Below are positions 34,835-43,752 of a stretch of 64,000 bases of DNA, in pieces. The position numbers were made by a program, and so were the translations under genes. Under the pieces are notes generated by a model, which saw only the letters and a program-made list of their open reading frames with translations, was not told the origin of the DNA and did no database searches. Position 1 is the first letter of the stretch; every line of letters begins with the position of its first letter. The stretch is from Luteococcus sp038433135 (GTDB taxonomy: Bacteria; Actinomycetota; Actinomycetes; Propionibacteriales; Propionibacteriaceae), in contig NZ_JBCDMV010000008.1 of NCBI RefSeq assembly GCF_038433135.1, forward strand, positions 62,001 through 126,000, in the 5' to 3' direction.

Positions 34835-34903
34835 TGACCGGATCGGCCATCGTGGTTTCGACGCGCGGGAACCCAACCCCGATCCCCCAGGCTGTCGAGG
34901 GGT
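34835..34903. repeat. Palindromic element, degenerate copy C
   Basis: The right arm (ATCCCCCAGGCTGTCGAGGGG, 34882-34902) shows two changes from the consensus. The left part (CTTGACCGGATCGGCCATCG) is decayed. The shared flank GGAACCCAACCCCG is present. It lies between the convergent APH-like and DUF3145 genes. Confidence 0.6.
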
Positions 34904-34916
34904 TTGTTGACGAGTC

Positions 34917-35417
34917 CTAACCGGCGCGGTGCAACCAACGGACCGGGGCATCCTCGCTGGCATGCCGGAAGACCTCCAGCTCGTCGTCCCACGGGGTGCC
35001 CAGCAGGTCGTCGAGCGCAATGCGCAGCGTCTTGGCGCCGGTGGCGTCCTCGGCGATGGCCAGCTTGATCCGCTCTTCCGGCACGGTGATGTCACCGCTG
35101 ACGGTGGTGGCGGCGTGGAAGATCCCCAGCGACGGGGTGTAGCTCCACCGGCTGCCCTCTCCCGTCGCGTCGGCATCCTGGGTCACCTCGAAGCGGACCC
35201 GCTGCCAGGCCAGGAAGGCGCTGGCGAGCCGGGCCCCGGTGCCGGCCGGACCTCCCCAGGCCAGCTCCGCGCGCAGCGTGCCGGGTTGGGCGGGCTGGCG
35301 GGTCCAGTCGAAGTGTGCGGGCGCGCCAAGGACGCCCTCGACGGCCCATTCAATGTGCGGGCACAGCGCCGACGGCGTCGAGTGGACGAAGAGCAGCCCA
35401 CGGGTGTTGCCGAGCAT
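34917..35417 (-). CDS. DUF3145 family protein
   Basis: This 166-aa soluble protein belongs to the actinobacterial DUF3145 family (TRGLLFVHSTPSALCPHIEW, GTPWDDELEVFRHA, VRWLHRAG). It is frequently found near fabF, as here. The function is unknown. The ATG at 35417 is preferred over the GTG immediately before it because the AGGAGG then has about 7 bp spacing. The intervening 136 bp to the next gene hold both divergent promoters. Confidence 0.87.
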   Translation of the reverse strand: MLGNTRGLLFVHSTPSALCPHIEWAVEGVLGAPAHFDWTRQPAQPGTLRAELAWGGPAGTGARLASAFLAWQRVRFEVTQDADATGEGSRWSYTPSLGIFHAATTVSGDITVPEERIKLAIAEDATGAKTLRIALDDLLGTPWDDELEVFRHASEDAPVRWLHRAG

Positions 35418-35553
35418 CACAGTCCTCCTGCCAAGGCCCCAGTCGTGCCTTCCCCTGCAGACTCGGAACTGGCCGGGCGGTGATGTTGCCCATGATTCTG
35501 CCTCAGCAGACGTCGGCTGCCAAGTGGTCTGGTGCAGTGGCTAGGCTCGATGC

Positions 35554-37491
35554 ATGACTTCGACGACGAATGCACCCTGCGGCAGCTGGCCCTCCCCGAT
35601 CTCCATCGACGCGATGCTCGCCTCCGGTGTGGGCCTGGGTGCCGTGGGAGTCGACGGTCAGGACGTCTACTGGCTGGAGTCCCGGCCCGAGGAGGATGGC
35701 CGCACGACCTTGGTGCGGCGTCGTGGCGACCAGACCAGCGAGATCACCCCGGCGCCGGCCAATGTCCGCGGCCGGGTGCAGGAATATGGCGGCGGTACCT
35801 GGCAGGCCCGCGACCAGATCATCGCCTGGGTCAACGACGAGGATCGCGCCGTGCACCTGGTGGAGCACGACCAGGACCGGGCAATCACCCCCTGTGACAA
35901 GCGGGTCTGCTTCGGTGACCTGCGGGTGGTGCCGCAACACCGCATGGTGATCGCGGTGCGCGAGGACCACCGCGAGGAGACCGTCGACACGCACGGCGAG
36001 GTGGAGACCAGCATCGTCGTGCTGCAGATGGACCACCCGAATGAGGACTTCGGCACCGTGCTGGTGCGCGGCTCCGATTTCTACGTCCACCCCACCCTGG
36101 GCGCCGACGACCGGCTGGCCTGGGTGGAATGGAGCCACCCGAACATGCCGTGGGATGGCAGCCGACTGATGGTCGGACGGCTGGAGGGCGACGCCGTGAT
36201 GGACGCCGAACAGGTGGCCGGTGGCGAGCAGATCTCCACGGTCCACCCGTCGTGGGCCGGCGACGGCACGCTGCACTTCCTCAGCGATGAGAGCGGTTTC
36301 TGGAACCCGTGGAGCTGGAATGGCGACAGCCTGCGCCAGGTGCTGAGCGCCGAGAGCGACTTCTGCCGCCCGGTCTGGGTGCTGGGCAGCGACGAGTACG
36401 CCCTGGTGGACGACCACACGCTGCTGCTGCGCGGCTACGTCGACGGCGCGGCGCAGCTCTCGGTGCTGGATGTTCGGACAGGCAAGCATCGGGAGCTGGG
36501 TGACCGGATGGCCGATGTCGATGCCGTCGCCATCGGAGCGGCCGGGGCCTTCGCCGTCGTCCGGCATGCCGACCGGGAGACGGAGGTGGCGCAGGTCGAC
36601 CTCACCACCGGACAGCTCAGCACCGTGCGCGCCGGCGCCGAACAGGAACCCGACCCGGCGTGGGTCTCCCGCGCCGAATCGATGTGGTTCGAGGGCCGCC
36701 ACGGCCTCAGCCAGACCTGGTACTACCCGCCGACCAATCCCGGTTGTTCGCCCGTCCACGGGGAACTGCCGCCGGTGATCGTCAACACCCACGGCGGCCC
36801 GACGGGGATGGCCCCGGCGGGCTACAACACCGGCTTCCAGTTCTGGACCTCCCGGGGTTTCGCGGTGCTGGACGTGAACTACTCCGGCTCGGCGGGCTTC
36901 GGCCGCGCCTACCGCAACCGCCTGCAGGGGCAGTGGGGCGTCGCGGACGTGAACGACGCCATCGATGCGGTGAAGGCCGTGGTGGAGCGTGGGCTGGCCG
37001 ACCCCAAGCGGGTGGTGATCCAGGGCGGTTCCGCCGGCGGCTACACCACCCTGCAGGCGCTGGTCAGCTCCGACGTCTTCGCCGCCGGCGTCAGCCGCTA
37101 CGGGATCGGTGACCTGGAGACGCTGGTCACCGACACCCACAAGTTCGAGTCGCGCTACCCGCTGGGGCTGGTCAGCCCCTACCCGGAGGCGCGCGAGCTG
37201 TACCTCGAGCGCTCCCCCATCCACCACGTCGGTCGGCTGAGCAGCCCGATGCTGATCCTGCAGGGGCTGGACGACAAGGTGGTGCCGCCCAACCAGGCCG
37301 AGTCCATGGCCGATGCGGTGCGCGCCAAGCAGCTGCCCGTCGCGCTGATCATGTTCGAGGGCGAGGGGCACGGCTTCCGCAAGCAGAGCACCCGCCGCTC
37401 GGTCGTCGAGGCGCAGTTGAGCTTCTTCAGCCAGCTCTTCGGCTTCACCCCGGCCGACGACGTCCCGGTGCTGGAGATCGAGAACCTGTAG
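35554..37491 (+). CDS. S9 family dipeptidyl-aminopeptidase/acylaminoacyl-peptidase-like protein
   Basis: The 645-aa protein has an N-terminal beta-propeller (to about residue 390) and a C-terminal hydrolase domain with VIVNTHGGPTGMAPAG (oxyanion region), nucleophile VIQGGSAGGYTTLQAL, acid ILQGLDDKVVPPNQ and His FEGEGHGFRKQ. No signal peptide is visible, so it should act on peptides in the cytoplasm. The ATG at 35554 has only a weak upstream AGG. A palindromic repeat lies just after the stop. Confidence 0.92.
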   Translation: MTSTTNAPCGSWPSPISIDAMLASGVGLGAVGVDGQDVYWLESRPEEDGRTTLVRRRGDQTSEITPAPANVRGRVQEYGGGTWQARDQIIAWVNDEDRAVHLVEHDQDRAITPCDKRVCFGDLRVVPQHRMVIAVREDHREETVDTHGEVETSIVVLQMDHPNEDFGTVLVRGSDFYVHPTLGADDRLAWVEWSHPNMPWDGSRLMVGRLEGDAVMDAEQVAGGEQISTVHPSWAGDGTLHFLSDESGFWNPWSWNGDSLRQVLSAESDFCRPVWVLGSDEYALVDDHTLLLRGYVDGAAQLSVLDVRTGKHRELGDRMADVDAVAIGAAGAFAVVRHADRETEVAQVDLTTGQLSTVRAGAEQEPDPAWVSRAESMWFEGRHGLSQTWYYPPTNPGCSPVHGELPPVIVNTHGGPTGMAPAGYNTGFQFWTSRGFAVLDVNYSGSAGFGRAYRNRLQGQWGVADVNDAIDAVKAVVERGLADPKRVVIQGGSAGGYTTLQALVSSDVFAAGVSRYGIGDLETLVTDTHKFESRYPLGLVSPYPEARELYLERSPIHHVGRLSSPMLILQGLDDKVVPPNQAESMADAVRAKQLPVALIMFEGEGHGFRKQSTRRSVVEAQLSFFSQLFGFTPADDVPVLEIENL

Positions 37492-37507
37492 CGCGTGGTT
37501 CGGGGGT

Positions 37508-37562
37508 CTCGACAGGCTTTGCCATCGTGGCTGCGTCGGAGTTCCCCGAGCTTGTCGAGGGG
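37508..37562. repeat. Palindromic element, copy D
   Basis: The left arm CTCGACAGGCTTTGCCATCG (from 37508) and right arm CCCCGAGCTTGTCGAGGGGT (37543-37562) can pair over the CTCGACA/GCT core. It lies between the convergent S9 peptidase and yggS genes and may serve as a terminator. Confidence 0.75.
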
Positions 37563-37578
37563 TCTTCCAGGTGGGGGC

Positions 37579-38292
37579 TCAGGCCGCCGTCGGGTAGCTG
37601 CGGGCGCCGAAGATCGCGGTGCCCACCCGCACGCAGGTGGAACCATGCCTGATGGCCAGCTCCAGATCGCCGGACATGCCCATGCTCAGCTCATTCCAGT
37701 CGGCTCCCAAGACCTCGTCGCGACGCAACGACTCCTGCAACCGCAGCATCTCCTCGAAGCAGGCCGACACCTCGTCGGGGGCACCGTTGACGGCCACCGT
37801 CATCAGGCCCCGCACGTCGAGCCGGTCGAAGGGCTCCAGCGCCTTCGCCACGTCGAGCAGGTCCTCCGGCAGGATCCCGGACTTCTGCGGTTCCCGTGAC
37901 GAGTTGACCTGCAGCAACACCGGCAGCCGTCGGTTCACCGCGGCCAGCCGCTTGTCCAGTTCGCGAGCCAGCTTGACCGAATCCAGCGCCTGGAATTCGT
38001 CGGCGAGCTCCGCCACCGGCCGCGCCTTGTTGGTCTGCAGGTGACCGATCACCGAGAAACCGAAGTCGTCGTCGGGCCGCAGCTCGGCGGACTTGGCCAC
38101 CAGCTCCTGCACCTTGTTCTCGCCGAAGAGCGGGTAGCCGCGAGTCGCGACCTGCCTGATCAGCCCGATCGGGTGGGTCTTGCTGACCGGCAGCAGCCGC
38201 ACCGACGACACGTCCCGGCCCGCCGCGGAACACGCCTGCGCGATCCGGTCCTCGACGGCGGAGAGGTTCTGGGCAATGGAGTCGGCTGACAT
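37579..38292 (-). CDS. yggS: YggS/PLPBP family pyridoxal phosphate homeostasis protein
   Basis: This 237-aa fold-type III PLP-binding protein buffers free PLP and has no known enzyme activity. The PLP Lys is in VRLLPVSKTHPIGLIRQ. Other family motifs are FGENKVQELVAK, VIGHLQTNKARPV and the C-terminal LSMGMSGDLELAIRHGSTCV with VRVGTAIFG. The ATG at 38292 (MSADSIAQN) has GGAG close upstream. In many actinobacteria this gene is near ftsZ; here it stands between a peptidase and a vWA cluster. Confidence 0.93.
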   Translation of the reverse strand: MSADSIAQNLSAVEDRIAQACSAAGRDVSSVRLLPVSKTHPIGLIRQVATRGYPLFGENKVQELVAKSAELRPDDDFGFSVIGHLQTNKARPVAELADEFQALDSVKLARELDKRLAAVNRRLPVLLQVNSSREPQKSGILPEDLLDVAKALEPFDRLDVRGLMTVAVNGAPDEVSACFEEMLRLQESLRRDEVLGADWNELSMGMSGDLELAIRHGSTCVRVGTAIFGARSYPTAA

Positions 38293-38332
38293 GTCTCCAA
38301 TCAATCACCGACACAACGCCGTGACAACTGCA

Positions 38333-39301
38333 TCACGGCCAGCGGGCACCCAGCGAGATCACACCCAACGACGCCAGGACGGCGAAGAGCAGCGCCAGAC
38401 CGGCGTACTTGTCGGTCACCTCGGTGTAGACCTTCTCGTAACCGACGGACTGGGCGATCGTCTTGTAGACCGCCTCCAGCTCGTCCTTGCTGGCCGCGGA
38501 GAACTTCTTGCCACCCGAGGCACGGGCGACGGCCGCCAGCTCCGCGTGGTTGACCGGCACCGGCTGGCGCTGACCGCCCTCCATCACATAACCCGTCGCG
38601 GTGCCGTAGGCAATGGTGTAGACTGGAACATTCTGCTTCTTGGCCTGCTCCGCGGCGGTCAGCGACGACCGACCGATGTTGGTGGCGCCATCTGAGAGCA
38701 GCACGATCGCTGCAGGGGCCACCTCCTTGGGATGCTGCGGATCCGGCGGCACCAGCTTCAACGCGTCCAGCGACGCATAGATCCCGTCACCGATCGCCGT
38801 CGACGGCGCCACCTCCAGGTTCTGGATGGCGCGATCCACCGCACCCCGGTCGGTGGTGGGCGGCACCACCATCTCGGTCGTCGCGGCGAAGGTCACCAGC
38901 GAGACATTGAACCGATCGGGCAACTGCTGGTTGAAGGCCTGTGCAGCGGACTGGGCCGCGGCCAGCCTGTTGGGCTCGACGTCGGTGGCGATCATCGAAC
39001 GTGAGACGTCGACGGCGATCACGATGGTTGCCCTGTCCCGCGGCACATTGGTGTGCGCCTTGGGCATCGCCCAAGCCACCACCAAAGATGCCAGTGAAGC
39101 CAGCGCCAGGGCGACCGCGCCGTGCCGCTTCCACGCCGCATCCTTGGGGATCACCAGATCCAGCCGGCTGCGACGCCTGGCGGGGTTGGGCCGGAATCGC
39201 CCGTTGAGCAGCAGGTAGAGCAGCCCGATCGCCGGGATCAGCAGCAGGAACCACAACCGACGCGGCCGCATGAACTGGGTCATCAGCAGGACGTCGAGCA
39301 T
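38333..39301 (-). CDS. vWA-domain membrane protein (BatA-like), second of a pair
   Basis: The 322-aa protein has two membrane helices near the N-terminus (RRLWFLLLIPAIGLLYLLL and a second near residue 65), a von Willebrand A domain with the MIDAS motif AVDVSRSM and LLSDGATNIG, and a C-terminal helix (AGLALLFAVLASLGVISLGA). It closely parallels its upstream neighbour, so the pair arose by duplication. The ATG at 39301 overlaps the previous stop. It belongs to the MoxR-DUF58-vWA set, thought to assist folding or metal loading of complexes or to act in envelope stress. Confidence 0.9.
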   Translation of the reverse strand: MLDVLLMTQFMRPRRLWFLLLIPAIGLLYLLLNGRFRPNPARRRSRLDLVIPKDAAWKRHGAVALALASLASLVVAWAMPKAHTNVPRDRATIVIAVDVSRSMIATDVEPNRLAAAQSAAQAFNQQLPDRFNVSLVTFAATTEMVVPPTTDRGAVDRAIQNLEVAPSTAIGDGIYASLDALKLVPPDPQHPKEVAPAAIVLLSDGATNIGRSSLTAAEQAKKQNVPVYTIAYGTATGYVMEGGQRQPVPVNHAELAAVARASGGKKFSAASKDELEAVYKTIAQSVGYEKVYTEVTDKYAGLALLFAVLASLGVISLGARWP

Positions 39302-40281
39302 CACGGCCACCTCGCTGCCATCGAGACCGCGCCGAGCGCGGCAATCGTCGCGAAGGCCAGCGCGTAGAGGGCGTACTGGGCGGTGCGCTCCTTGCGCACC
39401 TCCTCATACCCCACCTGGCTCTTCACGTCCTTGTAGACATTCTTCAGGTCATTGGCGCTGCCGGCGCTCCACGACCTGCCGCCGGTCGCCTTGGCGATCT
39501 GCTGCAGCAGCGTCGGATCCGGTGGCACCCGCTCCCGCTTGCCGTCCAGATCCACATAGCCGGTGGAAGTGCCATAGGCGATGGTGTAGACCGGCACCTT
39601 GGCGGAACGGGCCTGCGCCGCCGCACCCGACGGGTCACCACCGGTGGTGTTGGTGCCGTCGCTGAGCAGCACCACCAACCCGGGGGCGGGCTTCTTGTCC
39701 GCTCCGGGCGGGGCCTGCTTGATCGCCTTCAGACTGGTCGAGATCGATTCGCCGATCGCGGTGCCGTCCTGCAGCTGGATCCCGTCGATCGCACGTTCGG
39801 TGGCGGCCCGGTCGACGCTCGGTGGCATCCGCACCGACGGGCTGCCGCTGAGCGCCACCACGGAGACATTGAAGCCGTCGGGCAGGGTGGTGATGAACAT
39901 CTTCGCCTCGGCCTTGGCGGCGTCCAGCCGGTTGGGCTTGACGTCCTTGGCCATCATCGACTGGGAGGCGTCGATCACCACGACGACGGTGGCGCGTTCC
40001 CGCGGCACCCGCTCGACGCCCATCGGCCGGGCCCAGGCCAGGCTGAGCGCGATCAGCGAGCACAGGCTCATCGCGACGGCCAGGTGGCGTCGCCACTGGG
40101 ACTGCTTGGGCAGGATCGCGCCCAGCACGCCGGTATTGGTGTAGCGGATGCCGGTGCGGCCCTTGAGCCGCAGCGCCAGCAGGTAGGCGATCACCAGCAG
40201 CGGCAGGATCGCCAGGCTCCACAGCCGTCCCGGGTTCTTGAACTCCGGCCAGCTGATCAGCAGGTTCAGCATCTGGATCAC
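39301..40281 (-). CDS. vWA-domain membrane protein (BatA-like), first of a pair
   Basis: The 326-aa protein has N-terminal membrane helices (GRLWSLAILPLLVIAYLLAL and the next near residue 75), a vWA domain with MIDAS residues in VVIDASQSMMAK and VLLSDGTNTTGG, and a C-terminal helix. It ends GAVSMAARWP, much like the paralogue's GVISLGARWP. The GTG at 40281 overlaps the DUF58 stop (GTGA) and the gene's own stop overlaps the next start, so the whole cluster is translationally coupled. Confidence 0.9.
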   Translation of the reverse strand: MIQMLNLLISWPEFKNPGRLWSLAILPLLVIAYLLALRLKGRTGIRYTNTGVLGAILPKQSQWRRHLAVAMSLCSLIALSLAWARPMGVERVPRERATVVVVIDASQSMMAKDVKPNRLDAAKAEAKMFITTLPDGFNVSVVALSGSPSVRMPPSVDRAATERAIDGIQLQDGTAIGESISTSLKAIKQAPPGADKKPAPGLVVLLSDGTNTTGGDPSGAAAQARSAKVPVYTIAYGTSTGYVDLDGKRERVPPDPTLLQQIAKATGGRSWSAGSANDLKNVYKDVKSQVGYEEVRKERTAQYALYALAFATIAALGAVSMAARWP

Positions 40282-41345
40282 TTGCTCACCCCCTGTGGCG
40301 GCTGGTGCAGCATCGACGCCGTGCGACGGTAGGCCAGCACGAAGCGGGCGATGTCCTCCACCCAGTCGCGATCGGTGCGCAACTGGATGTGGCCGACGCC
40401 TGCCCGGCGCATCGCGATCTTGATCCGCTCGCGCTGCGCGGCCGAGGCGGCATTCATCCGCTCCCGCGCGGCCGGATCGGAGGTGTTCACGTACCGCGCG
40501 AAGTCGGTTTCGGGATCCTTGATCAACATCTCACCGACGTCGGGGAAATCGATCTCGTGGCTGTCCACCACCTCGATGCACAGCACCTGGTTGCGCACGG
40601 CGAGTCGACGCAGCGCCCGCTCCCATTCGGGTTCCACATTCGGGTCCAGCTCCGAGTCGCCGGGGGTGAGGAAGTCGCTGACCACCACCCGCATGCCGCG
40701 GCGCCGCTGGGTTCGCACCATCTGTTCGATGCCCTGCGCCAGGGTCATCGAGCCCGGGGCGTGGTCGGGCACGATCGGCTCGTCGAGCATCTTGCGCAAC
40801 AGGCCGTAGAGGGCGGTGCGGCCGCTGCTGGCGGGCAGTCGCTTGATCGAGTCCTGCCGCATGATCATGCCGCCGAAGCGGTCACCCATCCGTTGGCTGA
40901 GGAAACCGATGGTGGCAATCGAGGCGATGCCGAGATCGCGCTTGGTGACGCCCTCGGTGCCCCAGTTCATGCTGGGGGTGACATCCAGCAGCGCCCAGAC
41001 CTCCAGTTCCCGGTCGGCAATCGTGTCGCGGACGTGCGGGACGGTGGTGCGGGCGGTGACGGCCCAGTCCATCTTGCGGACGTCGTCCTGACCGGGCTGG
41101 TAGACCCGGGCGTCGTTCACGTCGGAGCCGGGCCCGGGCAGCAGGCCCAGGTGGTCGCCGTGCAGGAAGCCCTCCAGCCGTCGCACGATGGTCAGTTCCA
41201 GCCGTCGCAGGGCCGCCTCGGGCGCCAGTTTGCTCAGCGGCAGGGTGGCACCCGTCGGTGCGGCCAGCACGCTGCCGGCGGCTCCGACGTCCAGGTTTCG
41301 CCCCGACGAGTCGTCAGGCGGGGCGAAGTGCGGAACAGGGGTCAT
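40278..41345 (-). CDS. DUF58 family protein
   Basis: The 355-aa protein has the DUF58 core GLLPGPGSDVNDARVYQPGQ followed by DDVRKMDWAVTARTTVPHVR, with a vWA-like fold behind it (WALLDVTPSMNWGTEG; VVVSDFLTPGDSE). It has no transmembrane helices. DUF58 proteins are constant partners of MoxR ATPases. It lies 3 bp downstream of moxR and overlaps the first vWA gene. Confidence 0.92.
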   Translation of the reverse strand: MTPVPHFAPPDDSSGRNLDVGAAGSVLAAPTGATLPLSKLAPEAALRRLELTIVRRLEGFLHGDHLGLLPGPGSDVNDARVYQPGQDDVRKMDWAVTARTTVPHVRDTIADRELEVWALLDVTPSMNWGTEGVTKRDLGIASIATIGFLSQRMGDRFGGMIMRQDSIKRLPASSGRTALYGLLRKMLDEPIVPDHAPGSMTLAQGIEQMVRTQRRRGMRVVVSDFLTPGDSELDPNVEPEWERALRRLAVRNQVLCIEVVDSHEIDFPDVGEMLIKDPETDFARYVNTSDPAARERMNAASAAQRERIKIAMRRAGVGHIQLRTDRDWVEDIARFVLAYRRTASMLHQPPQGVSK

Positions 41346-41348
41346 GGA

Positions 41349-42527
41349 TCAGTTCTGTGGGTTGAACGGGTTGGCGGGCGGCGGCACCGGTCCGGACGGG
41401 GGCACGGCGCTGGACTGTGAGCCCGGCTGCTGTGGCCCCTGCGGCGGCAGCTCCGGGTGCACCGAATGCTGCTCGTGCTGCTGCTTGCGGGTCTGCTCGT
41501 TCCACACCGGCGTGGGCGGCGGCACCATTGCCAGGATCCGCTCCACCACCTGTGCGGGCGCGATGTTGTCGGCGACGGCGTCGAAACCCAGCACCAGACG
41601 GTGGGCCATCACGTCGGGGGCGACGGCCTGCACGTCGGTGGGCAGCACATAGTCCCGGCCGTGGATCAAGGCCAGGGCGCGGGCGGCGGCCACCAGACCC
41701 AGCGTCGCACGCGGCGAGCAACCGATCTGGATCACGCTGGTCAGATCCGGCATGCCGAAGTCGGCCGGGGTGCGGGTGGCCAGCACCAGCCGGACGATGT
41801 ACTCGGCCACCAGGTTGTGCACGAAGACATTGCTGGCCATCTCCTGCAGCTGCAGCACCTTCTCCGGGTCGAGCACATTGGTGGGTTCCGGCGGGCTGAC
41901 CGACATCCGTCGCAGGATCTCGAATTCCTCGTTGCCGCGAGGGTAGGGCACGTCGACCTTGAGCAGGAAGCGGTCGCGCTGCGCCTCGGGCAGCGGATAG
42001 ACACCCTCGGACTCCACCGGGTTCTGGGTGGCGATCACGATGAACGGCTTCTTGGCCGGGTAGGTGACACCGGCGATCGAGACCTGCTTCTCCGCCATCA
42101 GCTCGAGCATCGCCGACTGCACCTTCGCGGGGGCGCGGTTGATCTCGTCGGCCAGCACGAAGTTCACGAAGACCGGGCCGAGCTCGATGTCGAAGGACTC
42201 CTTGGAGGCGGAGTAGATCCGGGTGCCGACGATGTCCGAGGGCACCAGGTCAGGCGTGAACTGCACGCGGGCGAATTCCCCGCCGACGACGGTGGCGAAG
42301 CTGCGCACGGCCAAGGTCTTGGCGACGCCGGGGACGCCTTCCAACAGGATGTGGCCCTTGGCCAGCAGGCCGACCATCAGCTGCTCCACCATGTGTTCCT
42401 GGCCGACGATCACCCGCTGCACCTGGGCAATTGCTTCACCCAGCAGCTGGGCGGCCTCCTTGTTGGACAGGCCGCTGGCGGGCTTGGTCGTCGGGCCGCC
42501 GGGGGCGGCGTCGGGGGTGCTGCTCAC
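41349..42527 (-). CDS. MoxR-type AAA+ ATPase
   Basis: The 392-aa protein has Walker A LLEGVPGVAKTLAVRSF, Walker B NFVLADEINRAPAKVQ, sensor 1 VIATQNPVESEGVYPLPEAQ and the Arg-finger region RDRFLLKVDVPYP. MoxR ATPases act as chaperones with vWA proteins. The last 55 residues are a Pro/Gln-rich tail (HPELPPQGPQQPGSQSSAV), an unusual addition. GTG at 42527 is chosen since AGGAG lies 8 bp upstream. It leads the moxR-DUF58-vWA-vWA operon and is divergent from a membrane protein gene. Confidence 0.93.
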   Translation of the reverse strand: MSSTPDAAPGGPTTKPASGLSNKEAAQLLGEAIAQVQRVIVGQEHMVEQLMVGLLAKGHILLEGVPGVAKTLAVRSFATVVGGEFARVQFTPDLVPSDIVGTRIYSASKESFDIELGPVFVNFVLADEINRAPAKVQSAMLELMAEKQVSIAGVTYPAKKPFIVIATQNPVESEGVYPLPEAQRDRFLLKVDVPYPRGNEEFEILRRMSVSPPEPTNVLDPEKVLQLQEMASNVFVHNLVAEYIVRLVLATRTPADFGMPDLTSVIQIGCSPRATLGLVAAARALALIHGRDYVLPTDVQAVAPDVMAHRLVLGFDAVADNIAPAQVVERILAMVPPPTPVWNEQTRKQQHEQHSVHPELPPQGPQQPGSQSSAVPPSGPVPPPANPFNPQN

Positions 42528-42672
42528 GCGATATCTCCTGGACTGTGCGGGCTCGGCTGGGCACGTGGTTGCCACGATACCTTGCGCCCAGAACTGCGTG
42601 CGGCTGCCGGGCTTCGTGCCACGCGGGCGTCCCCGACGCGGTGACTTGGCCGGATGTGGTGAGATGGACCCG

Positions 42673-43752
42673 ATGTCCGACGACCTGTCCCAGCCCGGCC
42701 CCGATCAGCTAGGGCCCGGCCCCGAGCCGCAGCCGCCCGTCGCCCCGCCGAGCGCGGGAGCCCACGGGCCGTTCACCGCACCCCTGCTGCCGTCGGACCC
42801 ACCACGCGTCGGCGGTTTCTGGCTGGACGCCCGCCTGCTGGCCGGCCCGCCCGGCGTCGGCTACCTGGCCCATGGGGTCGATTCCAAGGGCGCCCACCGT
42901 CAGGTGATGCTCATCATGCTGGCGCACGGCGCCGCCGAGGATGCCGCCTCCCGGGAGCGGCTGGCCGGCGAGGTCAACAAGTTGCACATCGACACCGTCG
43001 TCGCGCGCGGTGGCCAGGGGCAGGACGGCGGACGTCTTGGCCACCGTTTCGTGCCCGACGATGATTCCCCGGTGGATCCGCAGGGCAAGCCGCTGGCACC
43101 GTGGGTGGCGCTGGCCTATGACGGCACCGACGCCGCCGTCGCCGAGGCCGAACGACTGCTGCGCAGCGTCGATCTTTCCTCCACGAGCTTTCTGGGTGGC
43201 CCGACCGGCCCGGACTACCGGCTGCACTGGATCGACGACTCCCAGCCCGGCACCTGGCGGGTCTGGCCACTGCCGTGGCCCGGCCGAACCGACCGGGCCG
43301 GCTGGATGTCGATCCTGGTCAGTTGGCTGTTGATGATCCTGCTCTCGGCGCTGGCACTGCTGATCGCAGTGCTGCTCTTCCAGAACAAGCCGCCGGTTCC
43401 ACCGCCGCCACCGCTGCCCACCACGCCTCCCCCGTCGTCGCAGACGCCGCCGCCGTCGGGTTCTCCCCCGCCGTCATCCGGTTCGCCGTCGCCCTCGTCC
43501 GGCTCCCCCTCACCGTCCTCCGGCTCCCCCTCCCCATCCTCGGGCAGCCCGTCGCCGTCCAGCGGATCCTCCTCGCCGTCCTCGGCGTCGCCATCCCCCT
43601 CGTCCGGTTCGGGTTCGCCATCGTCGGGCTCGCCCAGCCCGAGCGATGGCCAGCCGACCAAGCCGAGCGACTCGCCGTCGATGGAATCCGTCGACCCCTC
43701 CGGCACCAGTTCCGGCGAGGCGGGTAGCCCGACGCCGAACAAGAGGCTGTGA
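42673..43752 (+). CDS. Single-pass membrane protein with extracellular Ser/Pro repeat tail
   Basis: I do not recognise this 359-aa protein. Residues 1-45 are Pro-rich. Residues 48-200 form a soluble domain (GGFWLDARLLAGPPGVGYLA and WVALAYDGTDAAVAEAERLL) that faintly recalls the N-terminal part of kinase-like anchor proteins but lacks kinase motifs. One membrane helix follows (SWLLMILLSALALLIAVLLF), then about 115 residues of Ser/Pro/Gly repeats with SPSPSSG units. The topology should be cytoplasmic domain in, repeats outside in the wall. It is divergent from moxR and overlaps the HAD gene. An ATG 9 bp upstream (42664) is possible. Confidence 0.8.
   Translation: MSDDLSQPGPDQLGPGPEPQPPVAPPSAGAHGPFTAPLLPSDPPRVGGFWLDARLLAGPPGVGYLAHGVDSKGAHRQVMLIMLAHGAAEDAASRERLAGEVNKLHIDTVVARGGQGQDGGRLGHRFVPDDDSPVDPQGKPLAPWVALAYDGTDAAVAEAERLLRSVDLSSTSFLGGPTGPDYRLHWIDDSQPGTWRVWPLPWPGRTDRAGWMSILVSWLLMILLSALALLIAVLLFQNKPPVPPPPPLPTTPPPSSQTPPPSGSPPPSSGSPSPSSGSPSPSSGSPSPSSGSPSPSSGSSSPSSASPSPSSGSGSPSSGSPSPSDGQPTKPSDSPSMESVDPSGTSSGEAGSPTPNKRL
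43440..43660 (+). repeat. Tandem coding repeat for SGSPSPSS
   Basis: About seven to nine degenerate 24-bp units (core TCCGGCTCCCCCTCCCC type) encode the repeated Ser-Pro octapeptide of the membrane protein's tail. Such arrays are prone to length change by slippage. Confidence 0.8.

Noticed and set aside
43440..43660. Regular repeats that could suggest a CRISPR array
   Set aside because: The units are 24-bp degenerate codons for Ser-Pro repeats inside an open frame, without unique spacers.
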